Shown here: piece after piece, positions 1 to 9,066 of the stretch
How positions within the stretch are numbered: the first letter of the stretch is position 1
How the letters are laid out: each line of letters begins with the position of its first letter
From: Variovorax sp. Sphag1AA
GTDB lineage: Bacteria > Pseudomonadota > Gammaproteobacteria > Burkholderiales > Burkholderiaceae_C
Direction: 5' to 3'
Assembly (NCBI RefSeq): GCF_014192575.1
Contig: NZ_JACHYC010000004.1
Location: 620,001-684,000, forward strand
Length of the DNA: 64,000 bases
Notes under the pieces: model-generated
Seen by the model: the letters and a program-made list of their open reading frames with translations, nothing else
Database searches by the model: none
What the model was told of the DNA's origin: nothing
Program-made: the position numbers and the translations under genes

Positions 1-957
1 CATGACATCGACGCACTGAAGAAGTGCGACATCGTCATCACGGCCCAGGGCGGCGACTACACCACGGAGGTGTTCCCCAAGCTTCGCGCAGCCGGCTGGA
101 AGGGCCACTGGATCGACGCGGCCTCCACACTGCGCATGAACGATGACGCGATCATCGTGCTCGATCCGGTCAACCTCCCCGTAATCCAGAGCGCGCTCGC
201 CAAGGGCGGCAAGAACTGGGTCGGCGGCAATTGCACCGTGAGCTGCATGCTGATGGGCGTGGGCGCCCTCTACAAGGCAGGCCTGGTGGAATGGATGACC
301 AGCATGACCTACCAGGCCGCTTCCGGCGGCGGCGCCCAGCACATGCGCGAACTGCTGACCCAGTTCGGCACGCTGAACGCCGAAGTGCGAGCCCTGCTCG
401 ACGACCCGAAGTCCGCCATCCTCGAGATCGACCGCAAGGTCCTGGCCAAGCAGCAGTCGCTGACGGCACTCGAAACCGCCAATTTCGGCGTTCCGCTGGG
501 CGGCAGCCTGATCCCCTGGATCGACAAGGATCTGGGCGACGGCATGAGCAAGGAAGAGTGGAAGGGCGGCGCCGAAACCAACAAGATCCTGGGCCAGGGT
601 GCCGGGTTCGGAACGGCTGCCACTCCGGTCGATGGCTTCTGCGTGCGCATCGGCGCGATGCGCTGCCATAGCCAGGCGCTCACCTTCAAGCTAAAGAAGG
701 ACGTCCCACTTGCCGATATCGAGGCATTGATCGCTGCTGACAACGAATGGGCCAAGGTCGTGCCGAACACGCGGGAGGCCACGGTCAAGGAACTCACGCC
801 AGTCGCGGTGACCGGCACGATGTCGATCCCGGTCGGCCGTATCCGCAAGCTGGCCATGGGTCCGGAGTACGTTGGCGCGTTCACGATCGGGGATCAGCTC
901 CTGTGGGGTGCGGCCGAGCCGCTGCGCCGCATGCTGCGCATCCTCCTGGAAGTCTGA
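1..957 (+). CDS. asd: Aspartate-semialdehyde dehydrogenase, 3' part
   Basis: The frame is open from the first base and ends in TGA at 955-957, so the 5' end (roughly 50 codons by family length) lies outside the window; 318 residues are visible. The enzyme makes L-aspartate-4-semialdehyde from aspartyl phosphate with NADPH, the branch point to lysine, diaminopimelate, methionine and threonine. Visible family signatures are CDIVITAQGGDYT near the start, WIDAAS, the catalytic-cysteine segment VGGNCTVSC and the substrate-binding RCHSQA segment near residue 220. The C-terminal RKLAMGPEYVGAFTIGDQ stretch is typical of the gamma-proteobacterial-type Asd. It is followed by a hairpin and then fimV, the usual order in Burkholderiales. 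Confidence 0.96.
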   Translation, partial: HDIDALKKCDIVITAQGGDYTTEVFPKLRAAGWKGHWIDAASTLRMNDDAIIVLDPVNLPVIQSALAKGGKNWVGGNCTVSCMLMGVGALYKAGLVEWMTSMTYQAASGGGAQHMRELLTQFGTLNAEVRALLDDPKSAILEIDRKVLAKQQSLTALETANFGVPLGGSLIPWIDKDLGDGMSKEEWKGGAETNKILGQGAGFGTAATPVDGFCVRIGAMRCHSQALTFKLKKDVPLADIEALIAADNEWAKVVPNTREATVKELTPVAVTGTMSIPVGRIRKLAMGPEYVGAFTIGDQLLWGAAEPLRRMLRILLEV

Positions 958-967
958 AGCGTTACAT

Positions 968-987
968 GCGCGCCCTTCGGGGCGCGC
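968..987 (+). terminator. Hairpin with UUCG loop after asd
   Basis: A perfect 8-bp GC stem (968-975 with 980-987) closes a TTCG tetraloop 11 bases after the asd stop. No T-run follows, so it may act as an mRNA 3'-end stabiliser or a weak or factor-assisted terminator rather than a classic intrinsic terminator. Confidence 0.5.
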
Positions 988-989
988 TG

Positions 990-1007
990 CGTTGCTACGC
1001 AGCAACG
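990..1007. repeat. 7-bp dyad CGTTGCT-N4-AGCAACG
   Basis: Perfect 7-base inverted repeat (990-996 and 1001-1007) directly after the asd hairpin, in the asd-fimV spacer. It could be an operator or a second RNA stem. A near copy (GTTGC-N6-GCAACG) lies at 58932-58948 between hemC and ppc. Its function is unknown. Confidence 0.4.
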
Positions 1008-1123
1008 TCCCATGCATGACGAAGTTTGCACGCACTGGGTAGATAAGGCCTGTCGCCTTGTCAGTGCGGGGTGATGGTGTTAACGTCCTCTTACATTTCT
1101 GGGCCGAGCTGCCCCCCTCCAGC

Positions 1124-3856
1124 ATGACACGACCATCATCGCCCGCGGCCCGTCTCTCGGCCACCTCGCCCGCCCCTACGACGATGGGTCGAGGCCAGCT
1201 TTCCGTACTCAGCGCGGCTGTCGCGGTGGCTGTTGGCGCTTTCAGCGCCGACGCCAGCGCACTCGCGCTCGGGCGCCTCAATGTCCAGTCGGCTCTCGGT
1301 GAACCGTTGCGTGCGGAAATCGAAGTGACCGAGATGACTGCGGCGGACATGGATGGGCTCAAGATCCAGATCGCCTCGGCCGACGCCTTCAAGGCAGCGG
1401 GCGTGCCCTACAACCCCGCCCTTTCCGACGTCCGCGTAGCCATCCAGCGGCGGCCCGGCGGTAACTATGTCGTGCGCCTGTCGACCAATCGAGGCGTGAG
1501 CGAGCCGTTCATCGACTTGCTGCTCGAAGCCAACTGGAGTTCCGGCCGCGTGGTCCGCGACTACACAGTGCTGCTGGACCCGCCCACCACCCGTCAGGCA
1601 GCCGCGCCCGTTGCGCCGACCGCACCGCAGATCACGGCGGCACCCCCCCGCGCCGCAGCACCGGTCGTGGTCGAGGCGGCGCCCCAGGCACGTCGTCAAC
1701 GCAGCGCCCCTGCCCCGGCCGCCGCGCCGAGCGAGTCGAACAACGTCCGTACCGGCACGGGTGCTGGTGCCGCCGATCAGCAGGTCACGACCAAGGCTGG
1801 CGATACCGCCGGCAAGATTGCTGCTGCATACAAACCGGCCGACGTATCGCTTGATCAGATGCTGGTCGCGCTCCTGCGAGCCAACCCGAACGCATTCGTC
1901 GGCGGCAACGTGAATCGGATGAAGGCTGGCGCCGTGCTCGACATCCCGAGTTCGTCCCAAGCCGAATCCGTGACGGCGACCGAGGCGAAACGCACGGTCA
2001 CCGCCCAGAGCCAGGATTTCAGCCAGTATCGCCGCCGCTTGGCCGAGAACGCACCCGAGACGTCTGTGGCCGACGCCGGCCGCCAAGCCTCTGGCAAGGT
2101 GCAGACCAACGTCGAGGATCGCAACGCAGCGAACACTTCGACCGACAAGCTCAAGATCTCCCAAGGCATAGCTCCCGGCCGTCCCACGGACGAGCAAATC
2201 GCGCAGGCAGCCGAGACGAAGGCTCGCCAGGAGCGCGAGAAGGAACTGACCAAGAATCTCCAGGACCTGAACCAGCTCAAGGCAGCCGCTGGTGCGCCCG
2301 CGGCGCCGGGCGCTGCGCCTGCACCTGCGCCAGTTGCCGCCGCACCGGCGGCCGCGACTGCTCCTGCACCCGCGACGCCGGCGGCAACAGCACCGGCCGC
2401 CGCCGCATCGACGCAACCGGCCGCAGCGGCAGCGCCGGCAGGGCAAAGCGCACCTGCGGCTCCTCAGGCCGCATCGCCCGCACCCGCAGCATCGCCAGAG
2501 GCGACTGCCGCAGCCCCCGCTACAGCACAGGCTCCTGCGCCCGCGGCCGCTCCAGCACCAGCTCCTGCTGCAAAGCCCCCGGTCAAAGCCGCCGCACCGG
2601 CACCTGCTCCGAAGGAACAGAGCTTCTTCTCGGAGCTGATGGAAAACCCGCTGATGGTCGCGGCTGCCGCTCTGGTGGCCCTGCTGATCAGCTTCCTGCT
2701 CTACCGCGTCCTCGGCCGCAAGCGCCGCGATGCGGGTGACAGCGTCTTCATCGAGAGCCGTATCCCGAAGGACTCCTTCTTCGGCGCGAGCGGCGGCGAA
2801 TCGGTGGACACCAAGAATCGCGGCAACTCCGTTGTTTCCTCGCTCTCCTATTCCCCGAGCCAGCTCGATGCCGGCGATGTCGATCCGGTGGCCGAAGCCG
2901 ACGTCTACCTGGCGTATGGCCGCGACCTCCAGGCAGAGGAAATCCTTCGCGAGGCGCTCCGCGTCAATCCGGAACGCACTGCGATCCACCTCAAGCTGCT
3001 CGAAATCCACGCCAAGCGCCGCGATCTGCGCGCCTACGAAGCACTCGCTTCCGAGGTTCACAAGCTCACCGGAGGCACCGGCACCGAATGGAACCGCGTC
3101 GTCGAACTCGGCAAGGATCTCGATCCGGGCAACCCGCTGTACGAAGCTGACGGCAAGAGCGTCTCGGCTGCGGAAGCCGCAGCTTTCGCAGGTACCTTGG
3201 CCGCAGCTTCCGCAGCCGTCTCGACCCCGGCTCCGAGCCCGGTCGAGCAGGCAGAGGCTGAAGCGCCGCCTCCGGCCTTCGTGCCTTCGGTCGCACCGCT
3301 GGACTTCGATCTCGATCTGTCCACCCCGCTTGCAGCGGCGTCCACAGCGCCCGCCCCCATCAACGTGAGCCTGCCGACTGCGCCAGCGCCGATTCAGTCG
3401 ACCCCGCGCGATATTCCGCGCCCGATCGCTGTTCCCGGCGGTCTGAACGGCGGCGGTGCATCGACTCACACGCCGAAGATCGACCTCGAGAACGATTTCG
3501 ACACGGCACCTGGCGCGCTCGAACCGGTGACAAACGGCTCATCGCTTCGCGACGAAGAACGCACGCAACCGGCTCCACTGCGCGCAGGTCTGCCGACGGA
3601 CTCGGGTTTCATCGAGTTCGACATGAGCTCGCTGGCTGGCCTGTCGACGCGCACCCCGGCAGACACCGAGCGCGGCCGCCTCGAACCCATTGAGGAAGGT
3701 GCCGACAACCCGCACGTCATCAAGCTGTCCCTGGCCCGCGAACTCAAGGCGCTGGGTGACGTTGAAGGCGCCCGCTCGCTGGTCGAGGAAGTTGCCGCCG
3801 AAAGCTCCGGCGACGTGAAGGCCGAAGCAAAGCAGATGCTCGGCCAACTGCGCTGA
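1124..3856 (+). CDS. fimV: FimV-family inner-membrane LysM hub protein
   Basis: FimV proteins anchor in the inner membrane, bind peptidoglycan by a periplasmic LysM domain and organise polar functions such as type IV pili and twitching. The 910-residue product starts with a signal-like stretch (LSVLSAAVAVAVGAFSADASA), then the conserved LGEPLRAEIEV N-terminal FimV region. A LysM-like segment lies near residues 220-280, a long Ala/Pro linker at about 385-505, a transmembrane helix at about 508-530 (MVAAAALVALLISFLLYRVLG) and an acidic cytoplasmic part. It ends in the FimV C-terminal domain with LARELKALGDVEGARSLVEE. The frame is open upstream; I chose ATG 1124. ATG 1184, right before the hydrophobic signal, is equally possible, and neither has a clear ribosome-binding site. 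Confidence 0.9.
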   Translation: MTRPSSPAARLSATSPAPTTMGRGQLSVLSAAVAVAVGAFSADASALALGRLNVQSALGEPLRAEIEVTEMTAADMDGLKIQIASADAFKAAGVPYNPALSDVRVAIQRRPGGNYVVRLSTNRGVSEPFIDLLLEANWSSGRVVRDYTVLLDPPTTRQAAAPVAPTAPQITAAPPRAAAPVVVEAAPQARRQRSAPAPAAAPSESNNVRTGTGAGAADQQVTTKAGDTAGKIAAAYKPADVSLDQMLVALLRANPNAFVGGNVNRMKAGAVLDIPSSSQAESVTATEAKRTVTAQSQDFSQYRRRLAENAPETSVADAGRQASGKVQTNVEDRNAANTSTDKLKISQGIAPGRPTDEQIAQAAETKARQEREKELTKNLQDLNQLKAAAGAPAAPGAAPAPAPVAAAPAAATAPAPATPAATAPAAAASTQPAAAAAPAGQSAPAAPQAASPAPAASPEATAAAPATAQAPAPAAAPAPAPAAKPPVKAAAPAPAPKEQSFFSELMENPLMVAAAALVALLISFLLYRVLGRKRRDAGDSVFIESRIPKDSFFGASGGESVDTKNRGNSVVSSLSYSPSQLDAGDVDPVAEADVYLAYGRDLQAEEILREALRVNPERTAIHLKLLEIHAKRRDLRAYEALASEVHKLTGGTGTEWNRVVELGKDLDPGNPLYEADGKSVSAAEAAAFAGTLAAASAAVSTPAPSPVEQAEAEAPPPAFVPSVAPLDFDLDLSTPLAAASTAPAPINVSLPTAPAPIQSTPRDIPRPIAVPGGLNGGGASTHTPKIDLENDFDTAPGALEPVTNGSSLRDEERTQPAPLRAGLPTDSGFIEFDMSSLAGLSTRTPADTERGRLEPIEEGADNPHVIKLSLARELKALGDVEGARSLVEEVAAESSGDVKAEAKQMLGQLR

Positions 3857-3881
3857 GCAGCCCACGGGCTGCCGTGCTGTC

Positions 3882-4694
3882 GTGAGGCTGGCCCTCGGCA
3901 TCCGCTACAACGGTCAGGCTTACGACGGCTGGCAAAGCCAGCCCTCCGGCCGGACCGTCCAGGACAAGCTCGAAGCAGCCCTGTCGCAGTTCGCCGACCA
4001 GCCGATTTCCACGCTCTGTGCCGGCCGCACCGATTCCGGCGTCCACGCTCTGATGCAGGTGGTGCACTTCGACACCACCGCTGTCCGCCCGCCTTTCTCC
4101 TGGGTGCGCGGCACCAACAGCTTCCTTCCCGACGACATCGCGGTGCAGTGGGCGCATCCGGTGTCCGATCAATTCCATTGCCGCGCGAGTGCCCTCACCC
4201 GGCGCTATGTCTACGTTCTGTCGCAATCGCCAGTTCGACCAAGTCTCGAAGCGGGTCGAGTGGGCTGGTCGATGTACGAACTGGACGGCCAGGCCATGCG
4301 CGCCGCCGCGGCGATGCTGCTCGGTCGGCACGACTTCAGTTCCTTCCGCGCCTCGGCCTGCCAGGCACTCTCGCCGGTCAAGGAGATGCGGCGCATCGCG
4401 ATCACCCGGCACGGCGACACGGAGCGCTGCCGCTGGCACGTCGAATTCGAGGCGGATGCGTTCCTGCATCACATGATCCGAAACATCATGGGCTGCCTCG
4501 TTCGCATCGGCCAAGGCAAGGAACGACCGGAGTGGATGCGCGAAGTCCTCGAAGCGCGCAGCCGACTGGTGGCCGCGCCGACCTTTTCGCCGCACGGGCT
4601 CTACTTCCTGGGCCCGTTGTACGCCGCCGGGTGGGGTCTACCGCCCGAGGCAACCGTTGATGGCGGAGGCGCTGCGTATGATGGCCCGCCATGA
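3882..4694 (+). CDS. truA: tRNA pseudouridine(38-40) synthase TruA
   Basis: Converts uridines 38-40 in the anticodon arm of tRNAs to pseudouridine. The 270-residue protein has the family's usual length and begins LALGIRYNGQAYDGWQ. The catalytic aspartate is D51 in CAGRTDSGVHA, and HHMIRNIMG is the conserved C-terminal-half motif. The start is GTG at 3882, 25 bases after the fimV stop. The stop overlaps the trpF start by four bases (ATGA), so trpF is probably translationally coupled. The order fimV-truA-trpF is common in beta- and gamma-proteobacteria. Confidence 0.96.
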   Translation: MRLALGIRYNGQAYDGWQSQPSGRTVQDKLEAALSQFADQPISTLCAGRTDSGVHALMQVVHFDTTAVRPPFSWVRGTNSFLPDDIAVQWAHPVSDQFHCRASALTRRYVYVLSQSPVRPSLEAGRVGWSMYELDGQAMRAAAAMLLGRHDFSSFRASACQALSPVKEMRRIAITRHGDTERCRWHVEFEADAFLHHMIRNIMGCLVRIGQGKERPEWMREVLEARSRLVAAPTFSPHGLYFLGPLYAAGWGLPPEATVDGGGAAYDGPP

Positions 4695-5377
4695 ACGCCG
4701 CACCACTCGCAGCCCGTACCCGGATCAAGATCTGCGGGCTCACGCGCGAACAGGACGTTGACGCCGCGGTCGAAGCCGGTGCCGACGCCATCGGTTTCGT
4801 CCTTTACCCGGCAAGTCCGCGGGCGGTAACGGTCGAACGCGCAGCCGAACTCGCCTTGCGCCTCCCCCCTTTCGTTTCTCCAGTGCTGCTGTTCGTCAAC
4901 GAAGACGCTGCACACAGCGTGAGGGCGCTGTCTTCCGTGGCGGGTTCAATGGCCCAGTTCCACGGCGATGAATCGCCGGCGCAATGCTGGGAAGCCACCG
5001 GCAATGGCACATACCGGTACATGCGTGCGGCCCGGATTCCACTGGGCGCAGCCGGCGCGGGCTTCGACCTCGTAAAATACGCGTCCGATTACTCCCGCGC
5101 CCAGGCCATCCTGCTCGACGCCCATGTCGAAGCCTATGGCGGTGGCGGCAAGGCATTCGATTGGTCACTCCTACCACCCGCCGTCGACGCTCACCTCGTC
5201 TTGAGTGGTGGGCTCACACCTGCAAACGTGGGCGATGGCATTCGTCAGCTCCGGGCGCGATGCAAGTCGCTGTCCGTTGACGTGAGTTCGGGCGTCGAGG
5301 CCTCCAAGGGCATCAAGGACGCCGCCAGGATTCGCGACTTCGTGGCCGCCGTACGTGCGGCCGATGCCTCCTCCTAG
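4691..5377 (+). CDS. trpF: Phosphoribosylanthranilate isomerase
   Basis: Third step of tryptophan synthesis: an Amadori rearrangement of N-(5-phosphoribosyl)anthranilate to CdRP. The single-domain beta/alpha barrel of 228 residues has the catalytic cysteine in KICGLTREQD (C15), the loop GADAIGFVLYPASPR, the conserved LDAHVEAYGGGGKAFDW segment carrying the general acid Asp, and the phosphate-binding LSGGLTPANV. ATG 4691 lies inside the truA stop. Unlike E. coli, TrpF is not fused to TrpC; trpC is not in this window. trpB follows after 55 bases. Confidence 0.97.
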   Translation: MNAAPLAARTRIKICGLTREQDVDAAVEAGADAIGFVLYPASPRAVTVERAAELALRLPPFVSPVLLFVNEDAAHSVRALSSVAGSMAQFHGDESPAQCWEATGNGTYRYMRAARIPLGAAGAGFDLVKYASDYSRAQAILLDAHVEAYGGGGKAFDWSLLPPAVDAHLVLSGGLTPANVGDGIRQLRARCKSLSVDVSSGVEASKGIKDAARIRDFVAAVRAADASS

Positions 5378-5432
5378 TTTGCAGCCGGCTGCCCGCCTCG
5401 ATCGACCGGGCGCCGGCCCACCGATCGAGACC

Positions 5433-6710
5433 ATGAACACCTATCAGCAACCCGACGCCAGCGGCCACTTCGGCATCTATGGCGGCACTTTCGCCAGCGA
5501 AACGCTCACGCACGCGATCAGCGAACTGCGCGACGCCTACGCCAAGTACAAGGACGACCCGGAGTTCCTCGCCGAATTCCGCTACGAACTCGCGCACTTC
5601 GTGGGCCGTCCCTCACCGATCTATCACGCTGCCCGGACCAGCCGCGAAATGGGCGGCGCGCAGATCTACCTGAAGCGCGAAGACCTCAACCACACCGGCG
5701 CCCACAAGGTGAACAACACCATCGGTCAGGCGATGCTCGCCAAACGCATGGGCAAGCCCCGCGTGATCGCCGAAACCGGTGCAGGCCAGCACGGCGTCGC
5801 AACTGCGACCATCTGCGCCCGCTACGGCCTCGAGTGCGTGGTCTACATGGGCAGCGAAGACGTCAAGCGCCAGAGCCCGAACGTGTATCGCATGAACCTG
5901 CTCGGCGCGACGGTCGTTCCCGTCGAATCCGGCAGCAAGACGCTCAAGGACGCCCTTAACGAGGCGATGCGCGACTGGGTCACGAACGTCGAGAACACCT
6001 TCTACATCATCGGCACCGTCGCGGGGCCGCACCCCTACCCGACCATGGTGCGCGACTTCCAGAGCGTGATCGGCAACGAGTGCATCGACCAGATGCCCGG
6101 CATGCTCGCCGCCCAGGGCATCACCGGCGAAGCCGAAGGCAGGCAGCCTGACGTCGTCGTCGCCTGCGTGGGCGGCGGCAGCAATGCCATGGGTATCTTC
6201 TACCCCTACATCCCGTTCGCCGGCACTCGGCTGATCGGCGTGGAGGCGGCTGGAGAAGGCCTCGACAGCGGCAAGCATTCGGCCTCGATCCTCCGCGGCA
6301 GCCCCGGCGTGCTTCATGGCAACCGCACCTACCTGCTCCAGAACGAAGACGGCCAGGTGACCGAGACGCACAGCATCAGCGCGGGGCTGGACTATCCCGG
6401 CGTCGGGCCGGAGCATGCCTACCTCGCAGACATCGGCCGCGCCGAGTACGTCGGAATCACCGATACCGAAGCACTGGAGGCCTTCCACTATCTCTGCCGC
6501 ACCGAGGGCATCATCCCCGCACTGGAATCCAGCCACGCGGTGGCCTACGCCATGAAACTTGCGAAGACCATGCGCCCGGACCAATCCATCCTGGTGAATC
6601 TCTCGGGCCGCGGCGACAAGGACATCGGCACCGTGGCCGACTTGTCTGGCGTGGACTTCTACGACCGGCCGTCGATGCGCGGCCTCAACGTGAAGGGAGG
6701 CAAGGCATGA
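5433..6710 (+). CDS. trpB: Tryptophan synthase beta chain
   Basis: Condenses indole with L-serine to tryptophan, using PLP, in an alpha2-beta2 complex with TrpA. The 425-residue protein has the PLP lysine K92 in LNHTGAHKVNN, the phosphate-binding GGGSNAMG, and the C-terminal LSGRGDKD. The frame is open further upstream to 5355, but ATG 5433 begins at the family's natural start (MNTYQQPDASGHFG), with a short GAGA upstream. The stop overlaps the trpA ATG by four bases, as expected for subunits made in equal amounts. Confidence 0.97.
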   Translation: MNTYQQPDASGHFGIYGGTFASETLTHAISELRDAYAKYKDDPEFLAEFRYELAHFVGRPSPIYHAARTSREMGGAQIYLKREDLNHTGAHKVNNTIGQAMLAKRMGKPRVIAETGAGQHGVATATICARYGLECVVYMGSEDVKRQSPNVYRMNLLGATVVPVESGSKTLKDALNEAMRDWVTNVENTFYIIGTVAGPHPYPTMVRDFQSVIGNECIDQMPGMLAAQGITGEAEGRQPDVVVACVGGGSNAMGIFYPYIPFAGTRLIGVEAAGEGLDSGKHSASILRGSPGVLHGNRTYLLQNEDGQVTETHSISAGLDYPGVGPEHAYLADIGRAEYVGITDTEALEAFHYLCRTEGIIPALESSHAVAYAMKLAKTMRPDQSILVNLSGRGDKDIGTVADLSGVDFYDRPSMRGLNVKGGKA

Positions 6711-7552
6711 GCCGTATCGCCGCCACCTTCGAAGCCCTGCAGAAAGCGGGCCGCAAGGCGCTGATTCCCTACGTCACCGCCGGCTTTCCCTATTCCGACG
6801 TCACCCCTGAGCTGATGCAGGGGATGGTCGAGGCCGGTGCCGACGTGATCGAGCTTGGCGTGCCCTTCTCCGATCCAATGGCAGACGGTCCAGTGATCCA
6901 GCGCGCCGGCGAAGCAGCCTTGGCGCTGGGCGTCGGCATGAAGCAGGTGCTCGGGATCGTCGCCTCGTTCCGTCAGAAGGACCAGCGCACGCCCGTAGTC
7001 CTGATGGGCTACGCAAACCCGGTCGAGCGCTACGACATCGTCCACGGCAAGGGCAGCTTCATCCGCGACGCGGCAGCCGCGGGCGTCGATGGACTGCTGG
7101 TGGTGGACTATCCGCCGGAAGAGTGCGAGACCTTCGCCGCCGAACTCAAGTCGAAAGGCATCGACCTCATCTTCCTGCTCGCACCGACCAGCACCCCCGA
7201 TCGCATGGCGCAGGTTGGCCGTATCGCCACGGGCTACGTGTACTACGTGTCGCTGAAGGGCGTGACCGGCGCGGGGCATCTCGATACCGAAGCAGTGAGC
7301 CGGATGATTCCTCGCATCCGCGCGCATATGCAGCTGCCCGTCGGCGTCGGCTTCGGCATTCGCGACGCGCAGACCGCCAAGGCGATCGGTGCATCTGCGG
7401 ATGCCGTCGTGATCGGCACGCGGATCATTCAACTGATCGAAGATCAACAGCGCGATGCGGTGGTGCCTCGGGTGCGCGAGTTCCTGACCGGAATCCGGCA
7501 GGCGCTCGACACCCTGCCCGCCACGACCGCCGGCAGCCCGGCTGGCAGATAA
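6707..7552 (+). CDS. trpA: Tryptophan synthase alpha chain
   Basis: Cleaves indole-3-glycerol phosphate to indole, which is channelled to TrpB. The 281-residue TIM barrel has both catalytic residues: E49 in VIELGVPFSDP and D60 in MADGP. It also has the phosphate-binding segments GVTGAG and GFGI. ATG 6707 overlaps the trpB stop (ATGA), and accD follows 23 bases downstream, the usual trpFBA-accD arrangement of beta-proteobacteria. Confidence 0.97.
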   Translation: MSRIAATFEALQKAGRKALIPYVTAGFPYSDVTPELMQGMVEAGADVIELGVPFSDPMADGPVIQRAGEAALALGVGMKQVLGIVASFRQKDQRTPVVLMGYANPVERYDIVHGKGSFIRDAAAAGVDGLLVVDYPPEECETFAAELKSKGIDLIFLLAPTSTPDRMAQVGRIATGYVYYVSLKGVTGAGHLDTEAVSRMIPRIRAHMQLPVGVGFGIRDAQTAKAIGASADAVVIGTRIIQLIEDQQRDAVVPRVREFLTGIRQALDTLPATTAGSPAGR

Positions 7553-7575
7553 TCGCCGCCACCAAAGGAGCCCCC

Positions 7576-8448
7576 GTGAGCTGGCTTGAGAAACTTCTCC
7601 CCCCAAAAATCGCACCGACCGACCCGAGCGAACGCCGCCAGATGCCCGAAGGCCTCTGGATCAAGTGCCCGAGCTGCGAAACGGTGCTCTACAAGACCGA
7701 CCTCGAGCACAACCAGAACGTGTGCCCGAGCTGCGGCCACCATCACCGCATCAGCGCGCGTGCGCGTCTCGACGCCTTCCTGGACGCTGAAGGTCGCTAC
7801 GAGCTCGGCCAGGAAGTGCTGCCGGTCGACGCCCTCAAGTTCAAGGACAGCCGCAAATACCCTGAGCGGCTGAAGGAAGCGCTGGAGAACACTGGCGAGA
7901 CCGACGCCCTGGTGGTGATGGGCGGCTCGGTCCATAGCATCAACGTAGTGGTCGCCTGCTTCGAGTTCGACTTCATGGGCGGCAGCATGGGCAGCGTGGT
8001 CGGCGAACGCTTCGTGCGCGGCGTCGAGACCGCGATCGAGCAGAAGGTGCCCTTCATCTGCTTCACCGCCACCGGCGGTGCGCGCATGCAGGAAGGCCTG
8101 CTGTCGCTGATGCAGATGGCGAAGACCAACGCTGCGCTCACGCATCTCGCGAAGAAGGGCCTGCCTTACATCAGCGTGCTGACCGATCCGACCATGGGCG
8201 GTGTGAGCGCGGGCTTCGCGTTCGTGGGCGACGTGGTGATCGCCGAGCCCAAGGCACTCATCGGCTTCGCCGGTCCGCGGGTCATCGAATCGACCGTGCG
8301 CGTGACGCTGCCGGAAGGCTTCCAGCGCGCCGAGTTCCTGCAGACCAAGGGCGCGGTCGACTTCATCTGCGATCGGCGCGAACTGCGCAAGACCATCGCG
8401 AACACGCTGGCGATGCTGCTTCGCCAGCCAGCGGACGCCGTGCTCTGA
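7576..8448 (+). CDS. accD: Acetyl-CoA carboxylase carboxyltransferase beta subunit
   Basis: With AccA forms the carboxyltransferase that moves CO2 from biotin to acetyl-CoA to make malonyl-CoA, the first committed step of fatty-acid synthesis. The 290-residue protein has the N-terminal four-cysteine zinc ribbon (CPSC ... CPSCGHH, residues about 32-60) and the crotonase-type core with FTATGGARMQEGLLSLMQM and DPTMGGVSAGFA. The reading frame is open far upstream into trpA, but GTG 7576 with AAAGGAG about 8 bases before it gives the correct family N-terminus (MSWLEKLLPPKI). It ends six bases from the convergent yggT stop. Confidence 0.97.
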   Translation: MSWLEKLLPPKIAPTDPSERRQMPEGLWIKCPSCETVLYKTDLEHNQNVCPSCGHHHRISARARLDAFLDAEGRYELGQEVLPVDALKFKDSRKYPERLKEALENTGETDALVVMGGSVHSINVVVACFEFDFMGGSMGSVVGERFVRGVETAIEQKVPFICFTATGGARMQEGLLSLMQMAKTNAALTHLAKKGLPYISVLTDPTMGGVSAGFAFVGDVVIAEPKALIGFAGPRVIESTVRVTLPEGFQRAEFLQTKGAVDFICDRRELRKTIANTLAMLLRQPADAVL

Positions 8449-8454
8449 CGGCCC

Positions 8455-9015
8455 TCAGCGGCCGAGAGTGAAGACCGAGCCCATCATGCTGCCAAGGATG
8501 ATGGCGCCAACCTGAAGCAGCACGATCGCGACGAGCGCCGACAGGTCAACGCCGCCCACCGGCGGAATGACCCGGCGCAGCGGCCGCACCAGCGGCTCCG
8601 CCAGGCGCGCGATCAGGTCGTGCAGCATCGACGACGCGCTCGGCACCCAGGAAAGAATCGCGTAGACGATCAGTAGCGCGGTGAGCCCCGACACCGCAAG
8701 CTGAAGCAGCCCGATCAGCGAAATGAGGGGAAGGATCGTCCACCGACCGAGTCCGCCCAGCAGCAGCCCCAGCAACACGAACTTGACCAGCACGAGCAGC
8801 CACGCCGCCACGCCGCTCGCAAGGTCCCATCGCTTCACTGATGGCACGATCCGGCGCAGGGGCAACACGATCCAGTCAGTGACCGCAAACACGAAGCGTC
8901 CAAGCGGATTGCCGAACGGCACCCGGTGGTACTGCATGTAGAGGCGCAACAGGCAAGCGCCGCCCAGAAGGCCGACGATCACGTCAAGCAGGAACGATGG
9001 GATCTGATAGAACAT
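8455..9015 (-). CDS. yggT: YggT-family integral membrane protein
   Basis: This 186-residue, very hydrophobic protein has two repeated YGGT modules. The first half has the NPLGRF and VLPLRRIVPS motifs and the second has SWVPS followed by EPLVRPLRRVIPPVGGVDLSALVA. Four to five membrane segments are expected. YggT proteins are linked to osmotic tolerance and, in other bacteria, to division or protein insertion; the exact role is unsettled. ATG 9015 (MFYQIPSFLLDV) is preferred over an upstream in-frame start because it opens the first hydrophobic segment. It is divergent from the LON-domain gene and converges on accD with a six-base gap. Confidence 0.85.
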   Translation of the reverse strand: MFYQIPSFLLDVIVGLLGGACLLRLYMQYHRVPFGNPLGRFVFAVTDWIVLPLRRIVPSVKRWDLASGVAAWLLVLVKFVLLGLLLGGLGRWTILPLISLIGLLQLAVSGLTALLIVYAILSWVPSASSMLHDLIARLAEPLVRPLRRVIPPVGGVDLSALVAIVLLQVGAIILGSMMGSVFTLGR

Positions 9016-9066
9016 GGGCGCGAGGTCGTGAGCGGAATGCGATGATAGCCACGCCAAGGTTCACCG

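Noticed and set aside
1136..3469. 777-codon minus-strand frame over fimV
   Set aside because: Arg/Cys/Gly-rich shadow typical of antisense GC-rich frames; no recognisable domain.
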